Shown: one piece after another, positions 1-7,700 of the stretch
How positions within the stretch are numbered: position 1 is the first letter of the stretch
Layout: every line of letters begins with the position of its first letter
Source of the DNA: Planctomycetaceae bacterium
GTDB taxonomy: Bacteria > Planctomycetota > Planctomycetia > Planctomycetales > Planctomycetaceae
Length of the DNA: 32,500 nt
Direction of reading: 5' to 3'
Assembly (NCBI GenBank): GCA_024742875.1
Contig: JANSXP010000024.1
Location: 1-32,500, forward strand
Program-made: the position numbers and the translations under genes
Notes under the pieces: generated by a model
The model's database searches: none
Seen by the model: the letters and a program-made list of their open reading frames with translations, nothing else
Told to the model about the DNA's origin: nothing

Positions 1-1511
1 ACGGTCAGAAGCTCGAAGGCCCCGTCAATCACCAGATCGTTTTCATGCGTGTTCCGGACGATGGAGCCGCTTCACTGGTGGCCGGTGTCACCAATTTGTT
101 CAAGCTGGCCGAAGGCGCCACACAGGGCGCGATCACGGTGGAAAATGAAACCCACGAAGGCGTGGCACTGACCGCCATGCGACTGCCACCGCAGGTTCCC
201 ATGTCACCGTGTGTGGGCGTCGAAGGCGATCTGTTTGTCTTCAGTACGTCTCCCGAAATGGCGAAGCGCTGTGTATCACTGCTGAAGAACCCTTCAGCAG
301 AATCCAAATTTGACGACCCTCGTGTTGCCAAAGCTCTGTCCAACCTGCCGAAGGCCGAAGATGCGCTGATCTTCTTTGACGGCGTGGCGCTGCAGCAGCA
401 GCTCAATGGCATTGTGGCCTTCATCCGTGGCGTTGGTGCCAACGATGATGACGCACTGCGGGCCGCTTCACTGATTGAAGCCATCTTCTCCGAAATTCAG
501 TACTGCGAATACGAAGTCACTGTGGAGTACACAGAAGGCTATCGCAATCTGACGGCCGCTTACGGCAAGCGTGACGCCAATGCGGCCAACACGGTCGTGG
601 GCAAAATGATGGGCGGTCAGGAAACATTCGCTGACTGGAAAAAATGGGTGCCAGCGGACGCCAGTGGATTCTCGCTCAACAGCGGTGCCAGTCTGCATCC
701 TCTGTACGAATGGATCACCACCAAAGTGCCCGAGATGTTCCCGGAAAGCAAGCAGGGCTTCGATCAGTTTGCCGCCATTCAGGAACAGTACGACATCTAC
801 CTCGACGCGGACTTCCTGCAGGGCTTCAGTGGCGAAAACGTGTCCATCACACTGCCGGGGCCTCAGACGCCGTTTGGCAAATCTGCCAAGTCTGTGGCCT
901 TCATGAAGTGTGACAAGCCGGAACGCATCAACGAACTGATCGAACGCGGTCTGGACATTGTGATGCAGATTCCTCAGGTCCAGCAGCAGGGCATTCAGGT
1001 GGTTGATGCCGACCTGGAAGGCTTCAAGCAGGTCAAAGCTAACTTCTTCATGATGATGGGTGGACTGACGCCTGTGTTCGGCATGAACGACGGCTGGATG
1101 GCCATTGGCTCTCATGCAGATGCCGTGCAGACCGTGATGATGACCAAAGGCGGCGAAGCGCCCACGTTTGCGGACTCCGACGCGTTTGCCAAATTCGGTC
1201 TGGCCGTAGACGGCCCGGTCTACAACATCAGCTACGCCAACACGGGTGAGAACATCCGCCAGGCGGCCGCCGCCATGCAGCAGATGGGCGCTATGGCTCC
1301 TATGCTCATGATGAGCATGCCGCAGAACGGCAACGGTCCCGACATGAAGCCGATGCAGGACATTCTGGGTCTGCTGCCCAGCGTGGGACGCATCATCGGC
1401 AAAATGGACTTCATTGAAGGACAGCTAAACGTGTGTCAGCCTGGTGATTCGGAAGACACCTACGTGCGTCACGGCGTGACCACGATTCGTCCGCCCGAAG
1501 GCACTCGCTAG
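1..1511 (+). CDS. Large uncharacterised protein, 3' part (5' end outside window)
   Basis: The frame is open from the first complete codon at position 3 (GQKLEGPVNHQIVF...) through a possible internal ATG at 45 to TAG at 1509-1511, so the gene almost certainly begins upstream of the window. At least 502 residues are visible. They alternate hydrophobic strands with polar loops and include a Met/Gln-rich stretch around 1270-1330. No catalytic motif, membrane segment or signal is visible in this part. The pattern (repeated 'LxFSTSPEMAKRC', 'GWMAIGSHADAVQ', 'PVYNISYANTGENIR' segments) resembles the large uncharacterised exported proteins of planctomycetes related to DUF3352, but that is a weak resemblance and I assign no function. 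A strong terminator lies 50 nt after the stop, so this is the last gene of its transcript. Confidence 0.8.
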   Translation, partial: GQKLEGPVNHQIVFMRVPDDGAASLVAGVTNLFKLAEGATQGAITVENETHEGVALTAMRLPPQVPMSPCVGVEGDLFVFSTSPEMAKRCVSLLKNPSAESKFDDPRVAKALSNLPKAEDALIFFDGVALQQQLNGIVAFIRGVGANDDDALRAASLIEAIFSEIQYCEYEVTVEYTEGYRNLTAAYGKRDANAANTVVGKMMGGQETFADWKKWVPADASGFSLNSGASLHPLYEWITTKVPEMFPESKQGFDQFAAIQEQYDIYLDADFLQGFSGENVSITLPGPQTPFGKSAKSVAFMKCDKPERINELIERGLDIVMQIPQVQQQGIQVVDADLEGFKQVKANFFMMMGGLTPVFGMNDGWMAIGSHADAVQTVMMTKGGEAPTFADSDAFAKFGLAVDGPVYNISYANTGENIRQAAAAMQQMGAMAPMLMMSMPQNGNGPDMKPMQDILGLLPSVGRIIGKMDFIEGQLNVCQPGDSEDTYVRHGVTTIRPPEGTR

Positions 1512-1558
1512 ATCGTGCACATCTGTTCGGGTGACGGAACAGATTTTTCACTGAACGC

Positions 1559-1594
1559 AAGCAGCCCAGGCTCACCGCCTGGGCTGCTTTTTTT
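1559..1594 (+). terminator. Intrinsic terminator after the first gene
   Basis: A perfect 10-bp GC-rich stem (GCAGCCCAGG at 1561-1570, CCTGGGCTGC at 1578-1587) with a 7-nt loop is followed at once by seven T residues (1588-1594). This is a textbook rho-independent terminator on the plus strand. It separates the upstream gene from the YqiJ-like/flotillin cluster. Confidence 0.93.
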
Positions 1595-1747
1595 GGGCGC
1601 GGTCGGAACTGCTACAACCGTTAAAGTCGAAGTATCGCCACGACTGGGCGTGTTTTTGTGATCCCTTACGCCGGCCGTGCGTTCCCATAGAGGAATCCGG
1701 TCAGGGATGACTCAATAATCGACCCTTCTTCAGCGACGGACAGATCC

Positions 1748-2389
1748 GTGGAACAATTCATTGAAGGCTGCCTTTCCTGGCCCGCTTTGCCGGCCACAAC
1801 GCTGCTGGCCTGCGTTGTTTTGTACTGGGTGCTGGCGCTGCTGGGGGCCGTTGACCTGGATTTTCTGAGCATCGATCTGGACTTCGATATGGACGTGGAG
1901 GTCGGCGGTGATGTGTCGGTGCTGCAGGTCGGCTTTGTGCCGGTCAAATGGCTCAACATTGGCAGCGTACCCACGATGCTGTGGGTTTCGATTTTTTCGC
2001 TGTCAGGCTGGTTCATTGGTCGGATCTGGGGTTCACCGGAACCGCATCCTCACTTCGAATGGACGAGCGACACTGTGGCCATCATTCGTGATTTCGGCGT
2101 CGCCGCGTTTGTGACCAAAGCGGCCACTCAGCCGCTGCGGGGAAGATTTGAGCCGGAAGAGCCCAATCGCGCTGAAGATCTGCTGGGACGCATCTGCCAG
2201 GTCACCACCAGCGAAGTGACATCGACGTTTGGTGAAGCTGAACTGCCAACGGACGGAGCGCCACTGAAGCTGAAAGTTCGCAGCCGTGATGCGGCCATCG
2301 GCAGGGGAGACTCCGTGCTGATCGTGGATTTTCAGGCAGAAGGGAATCTGTATTTTGTGACTCCCTTTGATGCGCCCGATCTGTCTTAG
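1748..2389 (+). CDS. YqiJ/NfeD-like inner-membrane protein with C-terminal OB-fold
   Basis: 213 residues from a GTG start. There are hydrophobic segments at about residues 14-37 and 75-95, separated by an unusually acidic loop (DLDFLSIDLDFDMDVEV). After the second segment comes a soluble domain; about residues 140-210 look like the small beta-barrel (OB-fold) of the YqiJ/NfeD group ('GRICQVTTSEVTSTFGEAELP', 'GDSVLIVDFQAEGNLYFV'). In known families these proteins are encoded next to flotillins and are thought to act with them in membrane domains. The flotillin gene lies directly downstream, as in the yqiJ-yqiK pair of E. coli. The start is weak: I see no SD, and the GTG is chosen because the first TM segment follows at the usual distance. 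The molecular role is not known from sequence. Confidence 0.82.
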   Translation: MEQFIEGCLSWPALPATTLLACVVLYWVLALLGAVDLDFLSIDLDFDMDVEVGGDVSVLQVGFVPVKWLNIGSVPTMLWVSIFSLSGWFIGRIWGSPEPHPHFEWTSDTVAIIRDFGVAAFVTKAATQPLRGRFEPEEPNRAEDLLGRICQVTTSEVTSTFGEAELPTDGAPLKLKVRSRDAAIGRGDSVLIVDFQAEGNLYFVTPFDAPDLS

Positions 2390-2404
2390 CCAATTGAGCA
2401 ATGC

Positions 2405-2505
2405 CCGTCCGGTGCCGGACGGCGACCATGGAACGTGCCTGAACGCGTCCTTCTGTTGAACGTGCCCTTCTGTTTTTCCTTCGCCCTGATCATCGTCAGG
2501 GCGAA
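2405..2505 (+). repeat. Two perfect stem-loops in the yqiJ-like/flotillin intergenic region
   Basis: Stem-loop 1: CCGTCCG (2405-2411), loop GTGC, CGGACGG (2416-2422). Stem-loop 2: TTCGCCCTGA (2480-2489), loop TCATCG, TCAGGGCGAA (2496-2505), a perfect 10-bp stem ending 17 nt before the flotillin ATG. Neither has a T-tract behind it on the plus strand, so they do not look like terminators. Between them GAACGTGCC is directly repeated (2431-2439, 2459-2467), each copy near a CTTCTGTT. They could set relative expression of the two genes by RNA processing or translational control (inference). Confidence 0.6.
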
Positions 2506-2522
2506 TGCTACTGGAGCAACCT

Positions 2523-4562
2523 ATGAATATTCCCATCACCTTTGCGTGGACGACGGAAGAGGCCATCGCGACGGCCGTGTTTATCGGGCTGGTGGCCGTC
2601 ATCGCGCTGGCGGCCGGATTTGTGTTTTCCAAGTTCTACCGCAAGCCCGGGCCGGAAGAGGCCATTGTGCGGACCTGTGTGAAGGGCCTGTCGGTGGTCA
2701 CCGGACGCGGCATGATGGTTGTGCCTTTGATTCAGGAAGCCCACGTGATGGATTTGTCCGTGAAGCGGATTCTGATTTCGCGAGACGGCGAAGATGGCCT
2801 GATCTGCCAGGACAACATGCGGGCCGACATCAAAGTCACGTTCTTCGTCCGCGTCAACAATCAGGTGAACGACATTAAGACGGTGGCTGAGACCATCGGG
2901 CCACGGCGTGCGTCCACTCAGGACAAACTGGAAGAACTGTTTGAGGCCAAGTTCTCAGAGGCCCTCAAAACGGTGGGCAAGAATTTTGAGTTTGTGCAGC
3001 TGTATACCGAACGCGATCAGTTCAAGGAGCAGATCCTGAAGGTGATCGGCACCGACCTGAACGGCTATGTGCTGGACGACTGCGCGATTGACTATCTGGA
3101 ACAAACGCCCCTGGAACGACTGAGCCCCACCAACATTCTGGATGCAGAAGGCATCAAGAAAATCACCGAGCTGACATCGGCTGAACGCGTGAAGGAAAAC
3201 TACTTCACCCGTGAGAAAGAAAAGACGCTCAAAAAGCAGGACGTGGAAGCCCAGGAGGCCATTCTGGAACTGGAAAAGCAGCGGGTCGAAGCGGTCGAAA
3301 AGCAGCAGCGTGAAATTGCCGCCATTGCCGCCCGCGAGCAGGCGGAAGCCTCGAAGATCTCAGAAGAGGAGCGGTTGAAGGCGGAGGCCGCCCGCATCCG
3401 CACTGAAGAAGAACTGCAGGTTCAGGAGGAGAACAAGCAGCGACAGGTGCTGGTGGCCCAGCGCAACAAAGAGCGTACCGATGCGGTGGAAGTGGAACGC
3501 GTGTCGCGTGACCGTGAACTGGAAGTCACTGAGCGGGAGCGCATCGTGGGGCTGGCGGAGATTGAAAAAGAAAAAGTCATTGAAGTTGAACGCAAGAACA
3601 TTCAGGAAGTGATTCGCGAGCGTGTGACTGTCGAACGCGACGTCGTGGAAGAGCAGGAGAAAATTCGCAATACCGAAGCGTTCATGAATGCCGACCGCGA
3701 AAAGCAGGTGGCCGTAACTTTGGCTGAGAAGTCGGCCGAAGAATCCATGGTGAAGGAAGTCAAAGCGGCGGAAGCCGCCAAGACGGCCGCGGAACTCAAA
3801 GCTGAGCAGTTGCTGATCGAAGCCGAAGCCCGCCGCGGAGCGGCCGAGAAGCAGACGGAAGCCACCAAGATGCTGGCGGAAGCGAAGTCGGCCGATCACG
3901 CGGCTGTGGGGTTGGGTGAGGCCGAGGTGCTGGTGGCCAAAGCCGACGCCACAAAGAAAACAGGCACGGCAGAAGCCGAAGTGCTGAAGATGAAGTTCGC
4001 CGCCGAAGCGAACGGCATTCAGGAGAAGGCCGAAGCTATGAAGCTGTTCGACAGCGTCGGCCGCGAGCACGAAGAATTCAAACTGCAGCTGAACAAAGAA
4101 AAGGAAATCGAAATCGCGGCCATCCAGACGCAGAAGGAAATTGCGGAAGCTCAGGCTGGCATCGTGTCCGAAGCGTTGAAGACGGCTCGTATCGACATCG
4201 TCGGTGGCGAAAGCACGTTCTTCGATCAGATTGTCGGCTCTGTGAAGGCCGGTAAGGCGGTCGATCGATTCGTGCACAACAGCCAGACGGTGACCGACGT
4301 CAAGCAGACATTCTTCAACGGTGATCCGGAGTATTTTGCCGGCAAACTGATGAAGTTTGGGCAGCAGTTCAACATGAGTTTTGACGACGTGAAGGATTTG
4401 TCCGTGGCGGCCGTGCTGGGCCGAATGCTGATGAAGGCCGACAACGACGAAGCCCGCTCAGAGCTGACCCGCATGCTGGAGTCTGTGGCCGGCTCGCCCA
4501 TGGCCAACCGGAAAATCTCGGCCGTCGCCGGGCAGCTGGGCAAGTCCGCCGACGCCTCGTGA
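2523..4562 (+). CDS. Flotillin (SPFH/band 7 protein, YqiK-like)
   Basis: 679 residues when started at ATG 2523, which has GGAG at 2513-2516 with good spacing. An in-frame ATG at 2505 lies inside a stem-loop and is less likely. Residues about 10-36 form the single N-terminal membrane segment, followed by an SPFH/PHB domain (about 40-210: 'EEAIVRTCVKG', 'VKRILISRDG', 'KVTFFVRVNNQV', 'DDCAIDYLEQ'). A long Glu/Ala/Lys-rich coiled coil (about 215-570) contains the EA-repeat heptads typical of flotillins. A C-terminal region of about 100 residues ('FFDQIVGSVKAGKAVDRF', 'GKLMKFGQQFNMS') follows. Flotillins oligomerise at membranes and organise microdomains. The neighbours, a YqiJ-like OB-fold protein before and a giant AAA ATPase after, suggest one membrane-bound assembly. 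Confidence 0.93.
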   Translation: MNIPITFAWTTEEAIATAVFIGLVAVIALAAGFVFSKFYRKPGPEEAIVRTCVKGLSVVTGRGMMVVPLIQEAHVMDLSVKRILISRDGEDGLICQDNMRADIKVTFFVRVNNQVNDIKTVAETIGPRRASTQDKLEELFEAKFSEALKTVGKNFEFVQLYTERDQFKEQILKVIGTDLNGYVLDDCAIDYLEQTPLERLSPTNILDAEGIKKITELTSAERVKENYFTREKEKTLKKQDVEAQEAILELEKQRVEAVEKQQREIAAIAAREQAEASKISEEERLKAEAARIRTEEELQVQEENKQRQVLVAQRNKERTDAVEVERVSRDRELEVTERERIVGLAEIEKEKVIEVERKNIQEVIRERVTVERDVVEEQEKIRNTEAFMNADREKQVAVTLAEKSAEESMVKEVKAAEAAKTAAELKAEQLLIEAEARRGAAEKQTEATKMLAEAKSADHAAVGLGEAEVLVAKADATKKTGTAEAEVLKMKFAAEANGIQEKAEAMKLFDSVGREHEEFKLQLNKEKEIEIAAIQTQKEIAEAQAGIVSEALKTARIDIVGGESTFFDQIVGSVKAGKAVDRFVHNSQTVTDVKQTFFNGDPEYFAGKLMKFGQQFNMSFDDVKDLSVAAVLGRMLMKADNDEARSELTRMLESVAGSPMANRKISAVAGQLGKSADAS

Positions 4563-4639
4563 TGCACAGCAGCGTCGTCATTCCTGCCATGGTTGGACCT
4601 TGAGCGTGGCAGGCGGGCGACCCCATGCGGTGTGCTGCG

Positions 4640-4677
4640 GTGCGTTCCGTGCGGCTTGATGCCGACCGGTAACGCAC
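4640..4677 (+). repeat. Nested inverted repeat upstream of the giant ATPase
   Basis: GTGCGTT (4640-4646) can pair with AACGCAC (4671-4677), and inside this CGGC (4652-4655) pairs with GCCG (4661-4664) around loop TTGAT. It lies 44 nt before the ATPase start in a 158-nt gap. There is no T-tract. It may be a folded leader or nothing more than GC-rich chance pairing. Confidence 0.3.
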
Positions 4678-4720
4678 GACAGGTTCCTTTGTCTCACCAG
4701 AGCCACGGTGCTTTGCCCTC

Positions 4721-7700
4721 ATGTCTGAAACCACAGAAAACGATCAGGAAACGTCGGTTCCGGACGTCGGTCTGGAAAGCAGCACTTACGAGATCATTCG
4801 TAATCGGCTGCTCTCCAGCGGACGGGAGCTGAAGTCCCGTCTCGACAGCCTGAACGAGGCCCGCAAGGCGGCGTTCGGCTCGATTGAGACGGCTCTGCTC
4901 AGCACCGAACGCATCACCACCGATCACAACTGCATCCCGCAGGACATGGTGGCGGTCGGGAACCGCTTTGTCTTTGGCTACAACATTCACTTCGGGTTGA
5001 AGTCAGAAACCGATCTGGAAGACGTGTTCTCCGTCTACAGTTTTGAAGATCGCGCGCTGCATGCTCAGGACGTGGATCTGCTCCGCAGTGAGGGCTTTGA
5101 GCGAGACTTCAAGGAGCTGTTTCGCTACTACAAGAACGCTGAGTTTTCCCGCTTCGCGCAGCGGGGCGTGCACCTGTTCATGGTGTTTCGGGTGGGCCGC
5201 ACGTCCTCGGAGGTGAAGGTCTTCAAATGGATTCTGCAACCCGGTGCTGACCAGCCGCTGCAGTATGTGGACAATCGCAGCGAGCACGAATTCCGCTATC
5301 CGCCGCAGCACGATTTTGAGTGGGTTCGCTCCACGCGCGACGATCATCACTACGGCGAACATCCGCATGTCTCCATCAAAGATCGCGTCTTTGTGGAGAC
5401 CGTGGGTGGCGACCTGACCATCAAAATTGAAAACAACACGGCCACTGGCGAAGGCATTTACGCCGAGCCGGTCGACAATCCCGATCAGACACTGGACGAC
5501 GCCGAGATTCTGTATGCGATTGTGGGCAACACCATTCTGTTGCGCATGCGTCCCTATCAGGAGAAGGAGTACCGGCATTTTGTCTACAACGAAAAGCTGC
5601 AGCGGGCGATGCGGCTGGATTCTGTGGCGGATGCCTGCATTCTGCTGCCCGATGATCACGGACTGATTTTCTCAAACGGCTATTACCTGCAGGACGGCGA
5701 GTACAAAACGTTCGATCACAATCTGTCCGGGATGCTGTTTGAACGAACGATAGCTGCGCCCAACGGCGAGGACTTTCTGTATGTGTTCTACAATCAGGAC
5801 AGCAGCACGTACGTTTTGCTGCATTACAACCTGATTGAGCAGAAGGTCAGCACGCCACTGATTTGTAACGGCTGGACGTTCTTTGAGGCGGGCGAGCTGC
5901 TGTGTTTCAAAACGCAGGGGGACGCGCAGAAACATCACGCGATTCAGCTGTGGCAAACGCCGTATGTCGGGGCCGACTATGTCGCCCCCGTGCAGAATGA
6001 CTCTTACCTGCACCGCATTGGCAACAAGGACATTGTCCGTGGCATGGCCGAGTGCCACGAAGTCCTCAAGCTGATCAATAAGGAGGATTCCTACGCCAAC
6101 CTGTACACGGATCTGGTCAAACAAAGTGGTGACATTGTTGATTCGTATTTCTGGCTGACGTCCGATGAGACATTTCAGCTGGCGGAATCGCTGCTGGAAG
6201 TCAAAGCCGCCGCATCTGCGGCCGTCGATGAGTTCGACAAAGTGGTGCGTGTCCGTCGCAGTACACTCGAGCAGACGCAGGCCGCCGAACAGCAGGTCCG
6301 CAGTATTCTGGGACAGATTCGCAATCGTCGCTTTGAAGGGATTGAAGAGTTTGTCGCCACTTTGGCCGAGTTGCGGAGTATCCGTGGCAACATCATCTCT
6401 TTGCAGGAACTGCGGTATGTTGACGCGGAACTGGTCGCCTCGCTGGAAGCCGATGTGGGGGAGCAGACGGACAAGCTCTCACAAAAATGCGTGAAGTTTC
6501 TGCTGCAGCCGGAATCCCTGCAGCCTTATGAGGCGCGGGTGGCCGCTCAGCAGGGGCGCATTGAGGGACTGACGCGCGAAGCGGACGCCAGACAGCTGGA
6601 AGAAGACATCGGCAGCAGCGCGGCCGATCTGGAAATGCTGATTGAAATTGTCAGCAATCTGAAGATCGATGATGCCACCCATCGCACGACGATCATTGAT
6701 AACGTCTCCACCATCTTCTCCACCATCAATACGGCTCGCGCGGTGCTGAAGAAGAAACGCCGGGAGCTGGCGTCGGTGGAGGGCGTGGCGGAATTCAACT
6801 CGCAGATGAAGCTGCTCAATCAGGGGGTGGTTAACTATCTGGATCTGTGCGACGCGCCGGAGAAGTGCGATGAGTTTCTGACAAAGCTGATGGTGCAGCT
6901 GGAGGAACTGGAGGGCCGATTCGCGGAGTTTGATGACTTCCTGCTGCAGCTGACCGAAAAACGAGAGGAAGTCTACAACGCTTTTGAGTCTCGCAAGCTG
7001 CAGCTGGTGGAGGCGCGCAACAAACGGGCGACGTCGCTGGTTGCGGCCGCCGATCGTGTGCTCAAGGGGATTGCCTCGCGTCTGCAGAGTTTTGAGTCCG
7101 TTAATGACATTAACGGATACTTTGCCTCCGATCTGATGATCGAAAAGGTGCGGGACATCGTGGAGCAGCTGAAAGCGCTCGACGATTCTGTGCGCGTGGA
7201 TGAGATTCAAAGCCGCCTGAAAACGGTACGCGAAGATGCCGTGCGGCAGCTGAAGGATCGGCAGGAACTGTTTGTCGACGGAGAAAACGCGGTCCGCTTT
7301 GGCCAGCACGTGTTTTCCGTCAACACGCAGCCGCTGGATCTGACGACCGTGCTGCGAGATGACGAATTGAATCTTCATCTGACGGGCACCAGTTTCTTTG
7401 AGCCCATTGTGTGGGGCGATCACAGCGGTGCGGTGGGACTGACGGGGCTGGATGATCCTGTCCTGTTCCGTCAGTTGCTTAATCAGGAGGTGGTTTCCGA
7501 AAACGCAAAGGTGTACCGCGCGGAATTTCTGGCCTGGCAGATCCTGCTGGCCGCAGACGAACAGTCATCGTCAGAGGCCGTCTCCTGTGACGAACTGCTC
7601 GCGCTGGAAGACGGACAGCTTCTGGCCTTTGTGCAGCGTTTCATGGGACCTCGCTATGCCGAAGGCTACACCAAAGGCGTGCACGATGTGGACGCCGTCC

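Noticed and set aside
2480-2505. Perfect 10-bp hairpin before the flotillin as an intrinsic terminator
   Set aside because: No T-tract follows it on either strand; the TTTTT lies before it on the plus strand, outside the position needed for termination.
3360-4277. 305-residue minus-strand ORF antisense to the flotillin
   Set aside because: Phe/Leu/His-rich sequence produced by reading the Glu/Lys/Ala coiled-coil codons backwards; no start signal or domain.
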